NCBI GenBank assembly: GCA_049514215.1
Contig: JBEKVI010000003.1
Location: 62,001 to 126,000, forward strand
DNA length: 64,000 nt
Origin: BOG-994 sp049514215
GTDB lineage: Bacteria > Pseudomonadota > Gammaproteobacteria > Burkholderiales > Burkholderiaceae_D
Direction of reading: 5' to 3'
In this document: positions 34,530 to 44,075 of the stretch, piece by piece
How positions within the stretch are numbered: position 1 is the first letter of the stretch
Layout of the letters: every line of letters begins with the position of its first letter
Notes under the pieces: model-generated
Seen by the model: only the letters and a program-made list of their open reading frames with translations
Database searches by the model: none
Told to the model about the DNA's origin: nothing
Program-made: the position numbers and the translations under genes

Positions 34530-35021
34530 TTAGCGCGCCGCCAAATGCAAGGCGCTCGCATCGGCGTACAACAGCGAGAGCGCAGACAGGGGTCTCGCGC
34601 TGGCGTGGTCCTCGATGCAGCGCATCACCAGAGGACTGCGATGCAGCGCGGACTGTGCCCGGATCTCGTCGGACGTCAGCCAGACCGTCCGGCGGATGCC
34701 CTTGTCGAGGCGACGCCCCGCAACGGGGTCGCCTACATGGCCGACAAAAGCGAACCGCAGATAGGTCACACTCGGTCGGCTCGCGTTGGCCTGGGTCGTG
34801 GCGAGGTACACGCCCAAAAGGCCTTCGGGCGTGAGCGTGCGGGTGGTCTCTTCCAGTGTCTCGCGGATGGCGGCATCGACCAGAGACTCGCCGGCATCGA
34901 GGTGTCCGGCAGGCTGGTTCAAACGTACGCCCTCGGAGGTGTCCTCCTCCACGAGAAGATAGCGCCCGTTCTGGCAGACCACGGCGGCAACGGTCACTCG
35001 GGGTTCAAATGGGGTTCGCAT
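34530..35021 (-). CDS. nudJ: Nudix phosphatase NudJ
   Basis: A 163-residue Nudix protein. The Nudix box is GHLDAGESLVDAAIRETLEE and the N-terminus is FEPRVTVAAVVCQNGRYLLV. NudJ hydrolyses nucleoside tri- and diphosphates and thiamine pyrophosphates in E. coli. The immediate linkage to mnmA, conserved in proteobacteria, supports the NudJ assignment over other Nudix classes. Confidence 0.87.
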   Translation of the reverse strand: MRTPFEPRVTVAAVVCQNGRYLLVEEDTSEGVRLNQPAGHLDAGESLVDAAIRETLEETTRTLTPEGLLGVYLATTQANASRPSVTYLRFAFVGHVGDPVAGRRLDKGIRRTVWLTSDEIRAQSALHRSPLVMRCIEDHASARPLSALSLLYADASALHLAAR

Positions 35022-35183
35022 CGCGCCATTTTACCGCGCCCGTGCATGACCTCTTCGGGCGGTGAGCCAGGCCGGACCGAAGAGTTGCTGTGATACCATC
35101 GTCCGCGCATTCTGGGCTGAGGAAGGCCCCTTCGGCCCGTTCTGGGAGCCCACCGAAGAAGGACCGTCATCGAGGAGGAGCGG

Positions 35184-36341
35184 ATGAAAATCGGCATCCC
35201 GAAAGAGAGCCGCGCCGGGGAGACGCGCATTGCCGCGACTCCCGAGACCGTCAAAAAGCTGCTCTTGGCCAAGCATGAAGTCGTGGTGGAATCCGGCGCG
35301 GGGGTCGCTAGCAGTGTCATCGACGCGGCGTTCGAGGCTGCCGGCGCCCAAATCGTCAGCCAGGCCGAGGCCCTCGGCGCGGAACTGGTGCTCAAGGTGC
35401 GCGCCCCGGATGCGGGCGAACTGGCTCTCATGAAGCCCGGCACGGCCCTGATCGGAATACTCGACCGTTTTGATACTCAGGGCCTTGAAAAGCTCGCCGC
35501 GGCCGGCCTGACGGCATTCGCCCTGGAGGCGGCGCCAAGAACCACGCGCGCCCAATCGATGGATGTGCTCTCGTCGCAGGCCAATATCGCAGGCTACAAG
35601 GCCGTCCTGCTCGCGGCCAATGTCTATCAGCGCTTCATGCCCATGCTCATGACCGCAGCCGGCACGGTCAAGGCCGCGCGCGTGCTCATCATGGGCGCGG
35701 GGGTGGCCGGCCTGCAGGCCATTGCTACGGCAAAGCGGCTCGGAGCGGTAATCGAGGCCTCCGATGTGAGGCCCGCGGTCAAAGAACAGATCGAATCGTT
35801 GGGTGCCAAGTTCATCGATGTCCCCTTCGAGACCGACGAGGAGCGGGAGATTGCCAAGGGCGTGGGCGGTTATGCACGCCCCATGCCCGAGAGCTGGATG
35901 AAACGGCAGAGCCAGGCCGTGGCCGAACGCATCAAACAGGCCGACATTGTCATTACGACGGCGCTCATCCCGGGAAGGCGCGCCCCGGTGCTCATCACCG
36001 AGGAGATGGTCCGCTCGATGAAGCCTGGCTCGGTCATCGTCGATCTCGCCATCGAGCAGGGAGGCAATTGCCCCTTGACCGAGTTGGACAAGACGGTCAC
36101 GCGGCATGGGGTGCACATCGTAGGCGAGCCTAACCTCGCGGCCCTGGTCGCGGCCGACGCCTCGTCGCTGTACGCGCGCAATGTCTTCGACTTTTTGAAG
36201 TTGATCGTGGATCCACAGGCCAAACTGGTCGTGAACATGGACGACGATATCGTGGCCGCCTGCCTCATGTGCCGCGACGGACATCTGAAAGGCGCTGACG
36301 CGCCCAAGCCCGCTTCTCCAGCACCTTCAACATCGCCCTGA
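35184..36341 (+). CDS. pntAA: Proton-translocating transhydrogenase alpha subunit 1 (NAD-binding domain I)
   Basis: A 385-residue soluble subunit. It begins MKIGIPKESRAGETRIAATP, contains the RAQSMDVLSSQANIAGYKAV segment and the NAD-binding Rossmann fold LIMGAGVAGLQAIATAKRLG, and ends in a Pro/Ala/Ser-rich tail. It carries domain I only; membrane domain II is in separate genes, so the enzyme is of the three-subunit type. Together with PntAB and PntB it couples hydride transfer from NADH to NADP+ with proton entry. A GAGGAGGAG ribosome-binding site precedes the ATG. Confidence 0.95.
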   Translation: MKIGIPKESRAGETRIAATPETVKKLLLAKHEVVVESGAGVASSVIDAAFEAAGAQIVSQAEALGAELVLKVRAPDAGELALMKPGTALIGILDRFDTQGLEKLAAAGLTAFALEAAPRTTRAQSMDVLSSQANIAGYKAVLLAANVYQRFMPMLMTAAGTVKAARVLIMGAGVAGLQAIATAKRLGAVIEASDVRPAVKEQIESLGAKFIDVPFETDEEREIAKGVGGYARPMPESWMKRQSQAVAERIKQADIVITTALIPGRRAPVLITEEMVRSMKPGSVIVDLAIEQGGNCPLTELDKTVTRHGVHIVGEPNLAALVAADASSLYARNVFDFLKLIVDPQAKLVVNMDDDIVAACLMCRDGHLKGADAPKPASPAPSTSP

Positions 36342-36417
36342 AATTCGCATCCCGCCGCTAGAACAGAATCACCAACAAGCAAGCCGACGCCATCTACTGC
36401 CTTGCGAGGAGCGCCCG

Positions 36418-36717
36418 ATGATTGATCCAACCATCCAGAATCTGACTATCTTTGTGCTCGCCATCTTCGTTGGGTATCACGTGGTATGGAACGTGACGCC
36501 GGCCTTGCACACGCCGCTCATGTCGGTGACCAATGCGATCTCGGGGATCATCATTGTCGGAGCCTTGTTGCAGACGGTCGATCTCGACGGACCGATCACG
36601 CTCACGAGCGTGTTAGGCGCGCTTGCCGTTCTGTTGGCCTCGATCAACATCTTCGGTGGGTTCCTCGTGACTCAGCGAATGCTCGAGATGTTCAAGAAGA
36701 AGGAAAAGAAAGCGTGA
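36418..36717 (+). CDS. pntAB: Transhydrogenase alpha subunit 2 (membrane)
   Basis: A 99-residue protein with three membrane helices (NLTIFVLAIFVGYHVVWNV, ISGIIIVGALLQTV, VLGALAVLLASINIFGGFLV) and a Lys-rich end. It supplies half of the proton-conducting domain II. It lies 76 nt after pntAA and 10 nt before pntB, with a good GAGGAG upstream. Confidence 0.94.
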   Translation: MIDPTIQNLTIFVLAIFVGYHVVWNVTPALHTPLMSVTNAISGIIIVGALLQTVDLDGPITLTSVLGALAVLLASINIFGGFLVTQRMLEMFKKKEKKA

Positions 36718-36727
36718 GGACGAGATC

Positions 36728-38107
36728 ATGACGCCCTTGCTTGCGAACGTTTCGCTCATCGCCTACCTGATCTCGGCGGTCCTTTTTATTCTCGCCCTCA
36801 AAGGGCTTTCCTCGCCCGTGACCGCGCGCCGCGGGAACGTCTTTGGCATGGTCGGGATGGTGATCGCCGTGATCACGACGCTTTTTATCGCCGACAAACC
36901 GGTGTTCTGGCTGATCGGTGGCGCCATGCTCATCGGGGCTACCATCGGCTCGGTTGCGGCTCGGCGCGTGCAGATGACCCGCATGCCCGAACTGGTCGCC
37001 TTGATGCACTCGCTCGTAGGGCTGTCTGCCGTGCTCATTGCCGTGGCGTCACTTTATCATTCTGGTGAAGAACACACGGCGGCTCAGCAGGTGGAGCTGT
37101 TCATCGGAGCGTTCATCGGAGCGATCACGTTTACGGCCTCGGTCATCGCTTACGGCAAGCTTTCGGGCAAGGTCTCCGGAAAGCCCGTGCTCTTTAGCGG
37201 CCAGCATGTGCTCAATCTGGTCCTCGCCTTGGCCATGCTCGGTTTTGGCGTGACCTACTTTCTGACCGACAGCGCAGCGTCGTTTCTCGTCATGGTCGCC
37301 ATCGCGCTCGTTCTCGGTGTCACGCTCATCATTCCGATCGGGGGCGCCGATATGCCAGTGGTGATCTCGATGCTCAACAGCTACTCGGGTTGGGCCGCCG
37401 CCGGAATCGGGTTTACTCTGAACAACTCGGTGCTGATCATCGCAGGCTCGTGCGTGGGTTCCTCGGGCGCCATCCTGTCCTACATCATGTGTACGGCCAT
37501 GAACCGCTCCATCATTTCCGTGCTTTTGGGGGGATTCGGAGCAGATACCTCCGCGTCCGCAGCAGAGGACTCAGGCAGCAAAAGCTACAAATCGGGCAGC
37601 CCCGAGGATGCGGCATTTCTCATGACCAATGCCGATACCGTCATCATCGTCCCGGGTTATGGATTAGCCGTCGCACGCGCGCAGCACGCCCTAAAGGAGC
37701 TCTCGACCAAGCTCACCGAACACGGAGTGACCGTCAAATACGCCATCCATCCCGTGGCCGGGCGCATGCCAGGCCACATGAACGTGCTTCTGGCCGAAGC
37801 CGAGGTTCCCTACGACCAGGTCTTCGAGATGGAAGACATCAACAGCGAGTTCGCGCAGGCCGATGTCGCTCTCATTCTGGGCGCAAATGATGTCGTGAAT
37901 CCGGCCGCTAAGAACGACCCGAAGTCGCCCATCGCCGGGATGCCGATTCTCGAGGCCTACAAGGCAAAAACGGTAATCGTCAACAAGAGATCGATGGCTG
38001 CCGGCTATGCAGGCCTGGACAACGAGCTCTTCTACATGGACCGCACCATGATGGTCTTTGGCGATGCCAAAAAAGTGATCGAGGATATGGTCAAGGCGGT
38101 CGACTAG
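36728..38107 (+). CDS. pntB: Transhydrogenase beta subunit
   Basis: A 459-residue protein: about nine membrane helices in residues 1-260, then the NADP-binding domain III with VPGYGLAVARAQHALKEL, HPVAGRMPGHMNVLLAEAEV, ALILGANDVVNPAAKNDPKS and VNKRSMAAGYAGLDNELFY. These match functional PntB closely. It completes the membrane and NADP-binding parts. Last gene of the operon; its 3' end faces the acyl-CoA ligase gene. Confidence 0.96.
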   Translation: MTPLLANVSLIAYLISAVLFILALKGLSSPVTARRGNVFGMVGMVIAVITTLFIADKPVFWLIGGAMLIGATIGSVAARRVQMTRMPELVALMHSLVGLSAVLIAVASLYHSGEEHTAAQQVELFIGAFIGAITFTASVIAYGKLSGKVSGKPVLFSGQHVLNLVLALAMLGFGVTYFLTDSAASFLVMVAIALVLGVTLIIPIGGADMPVVISMLNSYSGWAAAGIGFTLNNSVLIIAGSCVGSSGAILSYIMCTAMNRSIISVLLGGFGADTSASAAEDSGSKSYKSGSPEDAAFLMTNADTVIIVPGYGLAVARAQHALKELSTKLTEHGVTVKYAIHPVAGRMPGHMNVLLAEAEVPYDQVFEMEDINSEFAQADVALILGANDVVNPAAKNDPKSPIAGMPILEAYKAKTVIVNKRSMAAGYAGLDNELFYMDRTMMVFGDAKKVIEDMVKAVD

Positions 38108-38123
38108 GCGACTTGCCGCGCGG

Positions 38124-39764
38124 CTAGTGGGTCGGTAAGGGGTGATCGCGATAGACTTCGCGCAGGCGCGTTTTGAGCAACTTGCCCGTGGCGGTGTGGG
38201 GCAGCTCGCTCGCGAAGACGACGTCGTCCGGTAGCCACCATTTCGCTACGCGCTCCGAAAGAAATCGAATCAGCTCATCGCGCTCGAGCTTGGAGTCGGC
38301 CTTGCGCACGACGATCATGAGCGGCCGCTCCTGCCACTTCGGATGAGACACTCCAATGACTGCCGCTTCGGCCACGCCGGGGTGAGCCATCGCGGCATTT
38401 TCAAGATCGATCGAGGAAATCCATTCCCCGCCGGATTTGATGACGTCCTTGGCGCGGTCGACGAGCTGAACGTAGCCGTCCGAATCGATCGTGGCGACGT
38501 CCCCTGAATCGAAGAATCCATCGTCGTCGAGAACGCGTCCGCCTTCCCCCTTGAAGTAACCGCTGGCGATCCAGGGACCGCGCGCGAGCAGGTGGCCGAA
38601 GGCCTTGCCATCGTGCGGGAGAATGTGCCCTTCATCGTCGACGATGCGCAGCTCGACACCATAAATGCCGCGCCCCTGCTTGGCCCGGATTCGAAATTGC
38701 TCGGCCAGACTTAGATCGGCGTGCTTGGGCAAAAGCGAGCCCATCACACCCAAGGGGCTCATCTCGGTCATGCCCCAACCTTGGGTGAGGCTGCAACCGA
38801 ATAAGCGGTGGCAGCGCTCGATCATGGCAACCGATGCCGCAGCACCTCCCACGGTAATACTCTTGAGGCCGAGCTCATGGGCGTCGATTTCGGGATGCTC
38901 GTCCAGATACTGGAAGAGCATGAGCCAGACGGTGGGTACGCCTTGGGCGAAGTTGGTGCGTTCGGCACGCATCAATTCATAGACGCTTTTGCCGTCGAGA
39001 TAGGGTCCTGGCATGACGATCTTGGCGCCCACGATGGCCGCCGCGTAGATGACGCCCCAGGCGTTGGCATGAAACAGGGGAACGACGAGCATGATCGCGC
39101 TCGCGCTCGACAGACCGAGGGTCTCGTTAAAGCAGGCCGCCATCGAATGCAGTACAGTCGAGCGATGCGAATACAAGACACCCTTAGGATTTCCGGTCGT
39201 GCCCGAGGTATAGCACAGCGAAGAGGCGGTACGCTCATCGAATTCGGGCCACACGTAGTGCTCGCTTTGGCTTGCGATGAGGTCTTCGTAACAGAGGAGA
39301 TCCGAAAGCGAGCTTGAAGAGGGCATGTGCGCTCGATCGGTCAAAAGGACGAAATGCCGCACCGAGCCCAATTGCGGTGCGAGCTTCTCGACCAGTGCCA
39401 GAAAAGTCAGATCGAAGCAGAAGACCTCGTCTTCGGCATGGTTCACGATGTAGGCGATCTGCTCGGCAAACAAGCGCGGGTTGACCGTGTGAAGCACCGC
39501 GCCCGAACCCGAGACGCCGTAGTAGAGTTCCATATGCCGGTGGGTATTCCAGGCGAGCGTGCCCACGCGATCGCCGGCCTTGACGCCCAAGGCGGCGAGC
39601 GCATTGGCGAGCCTTTTGGCACGTCGGTTGATCTCGCCCCATGACGATCGGTGCACGGGCCCTTCGACCGTGCGCGCGACGATTTCCTGATCCGGGTGGA
39701 ACTGGGCCGCGTGTTCGATCAACGAAGAAATCAGAAGAGGCCGATCCTGCATCAGTCCAAACAT
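38124..39764 (-). CDS. Medium/long-chain acyl-CoA ligase (AMP-binding)
   Basis: A 546-residue ANL-family ligase. The phosphate loop is CYTSGTTGNPKGVLYSHRS; later motifs are QGWGMTEMSPLGVMG, WIASGYFKGEGG, FDSGDVATIDSDGY, RAKDVIKSGGEWISSIDLEN and the C-terminal HTATGKLLKTRLRE lysine. It activates a fatty or related acid to acyl-CoA. The overall pattern is also that of 3-methylthiopropionyl-CoA ligase (DmdB-type) enzymes, so the chain specificity is open. It lies 121 nt downstream of a flavoprotein gene on the same strand. Confidence 0.9.
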   Translation of the reverse strand: MFGLMQDRPLLISSLIEHAAQFHPDQEIVARTVEGPVHRSSWGEINRRAKRLANALAALGVKAGDRVGTLAWNTHRHMELYYGVSGSGAVLHTVNPRLFAEQIAYIVNHAEDEVFCFDLTFLALVEKLAPQLGSVRHFVLLTDRAHMPSSSSLSDLLCYEDLIASQSEHYVWPEFDERTASSLCYTSGTTGNPKGVLYSHRSTVLHSMAACFNETLGLSSASAIMLVVPLFHANAWGVIYAAAIVGAKIVMPGPYLDGKSVYELMRAERTNFAQGVPTVWLMLFQYLDEHPEIDAHELGLKSITVGGAAASVAMIERCHRLFGCSLTQGWGMTEMSPLGVMGSLLPKHADLSLAEQFRIRAKQGRGIYGVELRIVDDEGHILPHDGKAFGHLLARGPWIASGYFKGEGGRVLDDDGFFDSGDVATIDSDGYVQLVDRAKDVIKSGGEWISSIDLENAAMAHPGVAEAAVIGVSHPKWQERPLMIVVRKADSKLERDELIRFLSERVAKWWLPDDVVFASELPHTATGKLLKTRLREVYRDHPLPTH

Positions 39765-39885
39765 GCGTGTCTCCGGTGACGATGTCCGTCTTGTCCTATC
39801 CTCTTTGGGATTTCTGCCGACATCCGAGGGTCTGCTCTGGCGGCCTTTCTATGGTGCAGCAAGGCGCTCCGATCTGCAAACGTTC

Positions 39886-41535
39886 CTAACTGCGATCGCG
39901 CAGAATTTCGCGTGCGGCATTGCGTCCTGGCAATCCGGTGACGCCACCGCCCGGATGGGCGCCCGACCCGCACAGGTAGAGCCCCAAGATGGGCGTACGA
40001 TAGTTGGCATGTCCGAGCACGGGACGGGCGGAGAAGATCTGGTCCGGCGTTAGGGCTCCGTGGAAGATATCGCCCTCGGTCAGCCCGAACTTACGTTCCA
40101 GATCCAGTGGCGTATGGACCTGTCGCGCAAGGATGCTCGCGCGAAAATTGGGCGCGAACCGGTTGACCGTATCGATTGCGGCGTCGGCTGCGAGCTCGCG
40201 CGCGTCGTCCCATCCCCGCGGAAACCGGGCGGCATCGAGTTGAGGGGAGAAATGCTGACAAAAGAGGCTCGCCACATGCTGACCGGCCGGGGCGAGGCTG
40301 TCGTCGACGGTACTTGGGATGAGCATCTCGACCACCGGTTCGCGGCTAAAGCCCTCAAGACGCGCGTCCGACCAGGCGCGCTCCATATAGGCCAGTGAGG
40401 GCGCGAAGATCATTCCCGAGGCGTGATGGGGCTGGGCGTGCGTCCCCCTTTGGGCATTGAAATCGGGCAATTCGGACAGCGCCACATTCATCCGCAAGGT
40501 TCCCGAGCCGAAGCGAATCTGCGCGATGCGCGACAAAAAGGAGTCGCTGAGATGCTCGGGGGCGACGAGTTTGGCAAAAAGCACTCGGGGCGTGACGTTG
40601 GCTACGATCCGCCGCGCGCGCAGTTCGCGTCCGTCTTCGAGCTCGACGCCGATCGCCCGGCCGCGCTCGATCTTGACGCTTGCAACGGGTGAGGACACCG
40701 AGAAGGTCACGCCGCGTCGGACGGCCTCCGAAGCCATTGCCTGGGTGATCGCGCCCATCCCGCCAATGGCATGTCCCCAAATGCCCGGCTTTCCATTGAC
40801 ACCCCCGAAGACATGATGCAACAGCACGTACGCCGAGCCACTGGCGTAGGGGCTTGCGAAGTTGCCCACAATCGCATCAAAACCGAGTACAGCCTTAAGC
40901 GCGGACGACTCGAACCACGAATCGAGAAGGTCCCCGGCGCTGCGCGCAAAAAGAGCAAGGAGGTCACGCTTGCCTTCCAGATCGATCCCGGTGAGCTGAC
41001 GCCCGATGCGCAATCCCCCGAGCCAGTCCCTCCAACTGCCAAACCCGCGCTCGCCGACGTTCGGCGGCGTCTGCGCGATCCAGGTTCGCAAAAGGGCGAC
41101 CGAGCGATCGAGCATGGCGTAATAGGCCGGCAGGCGCAGCGCATCGCGGCTGGAAAATTCGGCGACTGCCTTTTGCGAGTCGGCAAGCGATCCACCCAGC
41201 TTGAGCGAGCGCCCGTCGGGCAGCGGCAAAAAATTCGAGAACGGCCGCTCGACGATGCGAAGACCGTGTTCGGCCAGACGAAGGTCCGCGATGACTCCGG
41301 GATCCAGCAGGCTCACTGTGTAGCTGGCCGTCGAGTTGCGAAATCCCGGATGGAACTCCTCCGTGACGGCAGCGCCGCCCAGCACCGCACGACGCTCGAG
41401 GACTCTCACCTTCAGGCCTTGCGCGGCGAGGTCGCACGCGCATACCAGCCCGTTATGTCCGCCGCCGATGATCAAGGCATCGTATTCGCAAGGCTCGCGC
41501 GGCCCGGCATGTGGAGTATCGGTTTCCGAGTGCAC
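39886..41535 (-). CDS. Phytoene-dehydrogenase-like FAD oxidoreductase (PYROXD2-like)
   Basis: A 549-residue flavoprotein. The dinucleotide-binding fold is DALIIGGGHNGLVCACDLAA followed by VRVLERRAVLGGAAVTEEFH; the C-terminus has the FAD-contact block YLCGSGAHPGGGVTGLPGRN. This is the PYROXD2/phytoene desaturase-like branch. No carotenoid genes are nearby, so a carotenoid role is unlikely; the substrate is unknown. The start is GTG at 41535. The gene may be co-transcribed with the acyl-CoA ligase. Confidence 0.85.
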   Translation of the reverse strand: MHSETDTPHAGPREPCEYDALIIGGGHNGLVCACDLAAQGLKVRVLERRAVLGGAAVTEEFHPGFRNSTASYTVSLLDPGVIADLRLAEHGLRIVERPFSNFLPLPDGRSLKLGGSLADSQKAVAEFSSRDALRLPAYYAMLDRSVALLRTWIAQTPPNVGERGFGSWRDWLGGLRIGRQLTGIDLEGKRDLLALFARSAGDLLDSWFESSALKAVLGFDAIVGNFASPYASGSAYVLLHHVFGGVNGKPGIWGHAIGGMGAITQAMASEAVRRGVTFSVSSPVASVKIERGRAIGVELEDGRELRARRIVANVTPRVLFAKLVAPEHLSDSFLSRIAQIRFGSGTLRMNVALSELPDFNAQRGTHAQPHHASGMIFAPSLAYMERAWSDARLEGFSREPVVEMLIPSTVDDSLAPAGQHVASLFCQHFSPQLDAARFPRGWDDARELAADAAIDTVNRFAPNFRASILARQVHTPLDLERKFGLTEGDIFHGALTPDQIFSARPVLGHANYRTPILGLYLCGSGAHPGGGVTGLPGRNAAREILRDRS

Positions 41536-41627
41536 GCGCGGTGGGGAGATTCTGAGAGCCCTGGGGCCTCGATGTTACACGACGCTCGAAGCCCATCCAA
41601 ACCCGAACGCGGGCTGCCGGCAACAGG

Positions 41628-42353
41628 CTAATGCAGGAACAAGGCGAGCAGGATCGGGGTTGCAGCCGAGGTCAAAAGCCCGTTTAAACCCATGGCGAGT
41701 CCGGCGAAGGCACCCATTTCATCGCTCACCTGGAAGGCGCGCGCCGTCCCGATGCCATGGGCTGCGGTACCCACTGCAAATCCTCGAACCCAGTGCGCCT
41801 CGATGCCGAGCATCCCTGCAAGCAGGGGGCGCGCCATGATCGCGCCCGAGATCCCGGTCAGGATCACGAGGACGGCGGTCAAGGAGGGCAACCCTCCGAT
41901 CTTCTCGGAGATGCCCATCGCGATGGGGGTTGTCACGGACTTGGGGGCGAGAGACAGGATCGTCTGGCGCGAAGCACCCAGCGCATAGGCACACGCGCTG
42001 GCCGAGACAATGGCCGTGAGCGATCCAGCGATAAGCCCGACACCCAACGGCAGTGCCATGGCCTTCAGTTTGTCCCATTGAAGATACAGGGGCACGGCAA
42101 GCGCCACCGTGGCCGGTCCCAGAAGAAAGTGGACGAACTGGGCCCCCGCAAAATAAGTGCTGTAGGAAGTCCCTGTGGAGAGCAGCACGGCCACGAGAAC
42201 CACGATGGCGATGGCCACCGGATTGACGATCGGATTAAAGCCGCTTCTGCTATAGATCAGATACGCGAATTGATAGGCCAGTAGCGTAATGGTGAGTCCG
42301 AGCAGAGGCGAGGCCGCCAGGTAGACCCAGATCTGGCTGAGTTCCGGGGTCAT
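41628..42353 (-). CDS. lrgB: LrgB-family membrane protein
   Basis: About 241 residues from the ATG at 42353, which overlaps the lrgA stop by 4 nt. The upstream frame is long but antisense noise. It has seven or eight membrane helices and the LrgB/CidB core LAPKSVTTPIAMGISEKIGG and AHGIGTARAFQVSDEMGAFA. LrgB-type proteins partner LrgA; once thought to be anti-holins, some homologues transport small acids (plant PLGG1: glycolate/glycerate; Bacillus PftAB: pyruvate). The position after the glycolate oxidase genes favours the transport view here. Confidence 0.9.
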   Translation of the reverse strand: MTPELSQIWVYLAASPLLGLTITLLAYQFAYLIYSRSGFNPIVNPVAIAIVVLVAVLLSTGTSYSTYFAGAQFVHFLLGPATVALAVPLYLQWDKLKAMALPLGVGLIAGSLTAIVSASACAYALGASRQTILSLAPKSVTTPIAMGISEKIGGLPSLTAVLVILTGISGAIMARPLLAGMLGIEAHWVRGFAVGTAAHGIGTARAFQVSDEMGAFAGLAMGLNGLLTSAATPILLALFLH

Positions 42354-42724
42354 CGCGGTTCCGATTGGCGCGCCTGGTTGCGGCGTTGCCGGTAGCGCTC
42401 GACCCGGTCTGCGGTCACGGCGGTGACGATGAGAGTGGCGGCAGTCGACGCGATGACCGAGACCACGATCGGAAGCCACTCCTGCCTGACGCGGTCGGCG
42501 TAGAGCATCACTCCGACGCCCGCTGGAACGAAAAGTAGCGAGAGGTGGCGCAGGAGCTCCTGCGCGGTGGACTTCAGACGCTCGGCCTCGCCCCGGCGAA
42601 TGAGGAGGTAGCCAAAGAGCAGAAGCATGCCGATGACCGGCCCCGGGATCGGCAGCTTCAGGGCGTAGGAGACGGACTCCCCGGCGAATTGGAAGACCAA
42701 AAGCGTGGTCAATGTGCGCAGCAT
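42350..42724 (-). CDS. lrgA: LrgA/CidA-family membrane protein
   Basis: A 124-residue protein with four membrane helices. The family core LPIPGPVIGMLLLFGYLLIR and the LLFVPAGVGVMLYADRVRQE block are clear. It starts 3 nt after the glcF stop, so it is certainly in the same transcript, and overlaps lrgB by 4 nt. It probably forms a complex with LrgB to move a small organic acid. Confidence 0.9.
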   Translation of the reverse strand: MLRTLTTLLVFQFAGESVSYALKLPIPGPVIGMLLLFGYLLIRRGEAERLKSTAQELLRHLSLLFVPAGVGVMLYADRVRQEWLPIVVSVIASTAATLIVTAVTADRVERYRQRRNQARQSEPR

Positions 42725-42727
42725 GAG

Positions 42728-43984
42728 CTAAGCCTGGGCGCCGAGATTCGCGGAGGGACCATTGAGGACGGAATCGAGGATTTCGATCCAGTGCCGAACC
42801 GGCGTCGACGTGCCGCTTTGCAGGTGCACAAGACAGCCAATGTTGGCCGAGACGATGGTCTGGGCCCCGGTCGCATGCAGCGCGTGCAACTTGTTGTCGC
42901 GCAGGGGCGTGGCGAGTTCGGGCTCGAGAATCGAATAGGTTCCGGCCGAGCCGCAGCACAGGTGACTGTCCGAACACAGGCTGACCTCGATGCCGATGCT
43001 GCGCAGCAGATTTTCCACCACACCCTGGATCTTCTGACCGTGCTGCAAGGTGCACGGTGGGTGGAAGGCGATGCGCCCGATGTCTTTGGGAATGACCGCC
43101 TCCATTCTGCTGGATGCGACATCGACGATCTCGCTGAGATCGCGCGTCATCGCAGAAACCCGCGCGGCACGGTCCGCATAGACGGGGTCAGACGCGAGCA
43201 TCGCCCCGTACTCCTTGATCTCCAGAGCGCACGCGGAGGCATTGCTGACGATCGCCTCGCACCCCGCATCCAGGAGAGGAATCCAGGCATCGATGTTGTT
43301 TTTCATCTCCCGAAGTGCTCCCGCCTTATCCTCGAGATGATGACGTACGGCGCCGCAACAGCCCACGCGCGGCACGCTGACCACCCCAATGCCCAGTCGG
43401 TCGAGTACGCGCGCGGTGGCCGCATTGATATTCGGCACCAGGGCCGGCTGGACGCAGCCTTCAAGCAGGATCACCCTGCGCCCATGGGTTCGCAATGGAA
43501 GCGCTCCCGCACTGCGATGTAGCGGAACCTTGTCCTTCACGACTTTCGGAAGAACGGGGCGTACCGTACGCCCCAAAGCGAGCGCGGGATCAAAGAGCGC
43601 GCGCCTAGTCAGAATTTCGCGCAGGACAAAGCGCACAAGACGCCTTCGGAGAGGTCGCTTCAGGTTCTTCTGCGCGTCGACCACCTCCCGGCCGATGGAT
43701 ACCAGACGGCCGTAGCGTACGCCCGAGGGGCAGGTCGTCTCGCAGTTGCGGCAAGTCAGGCATCGGTCCAAGTGCATCTGGACACTGGCTGTGGGGGCGC
43801 TTCCCTCGAGCACTTGCTTGATGAGATAGATGCGGCCCCTCGGGCCGTCTAGCTCATCGCCCAGAAGCTGATAGGTCGGGCACGTCGCCGTGCAGAAACC
43901 GCAGTGCACGCATTTGCGCAGAATCGCATCGGCCTCGATGCCGTCGGGCGTATCGCGGATGAAGTCGGCCAGATGGGTTTCCAT
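42728..43984 (-). CDS. glcF: Glycolate oxidase iron-sulfur subunit
   Basis: A 418-residue protein. Two N-terminal 4Fe-4S motifs are intact (CVHCGFCTATCPTY and CLTCRNCETTCPSG), followed by two CCG-type domains (VGCCGAVRHH and LCCGSAGTYS). Together with GlcD and GlcE it oxidises glycolate to glyoxylate and passes electrons to the respiratory chain. It is 91 nt downstream of glcE. Confidence 0.95.
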   Translation of the reverse strand: METHLADFIRDTPDGIEADAILRKCVHCGFCTATCPTYQLLGDELDGPRGRIYLIKQVLEGSAPTASVQMHLDRCLTCRNCETTCPSGVRYGRLVSIGREVVDAQKNLKRPLRRRLVRFVLREILTRRALFDPALALGRTVRPVLPKVVKDKVPLHRSAGALPLRTHGRRVILLEGCVQPALVPNINAATARVLDRLGIGVVSVPRVGCCGAVRHHLEDKAGALREMKNNIDAWIPLLDAGCEAIVSNASACALEIKEYGAMLASDPVYADRAARVSAMTRDLSEIVDVASSRMEAVIPKDIGRIAFHPPCTLQHGQKIQGVVENLLRSIGIEVSLCSDSHLCCGSAGTYSILEPELATPLRDNKLHALHATGAQTIVSANIGCLVHLQSGTSTPVRHWIEILDSVLNGPSANLGAQA

Positions 43985-44075
43985 GTGAGTGCGGTCCTAG
44001 AGCCGGGACGAAGAAGCAGATTCCAGCCCGGCTTGGGGGTGAATCGGGCAGCGACTCCGTTCGCGCTGGCGAGCA

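Noticed and set aside
35031..36284. 417-codon minus-strand frame opposite pntAA
   Set aside because: Antisense of a certain gene with no recognisable motif or ribosome-binding site.
42354..43055. Upstream extension of the lrgB frame
   Set aside because: Overlaps lrgA and glcF on the same strand in another frame; the ATG at 42353 with ATGA overlap is the family start.
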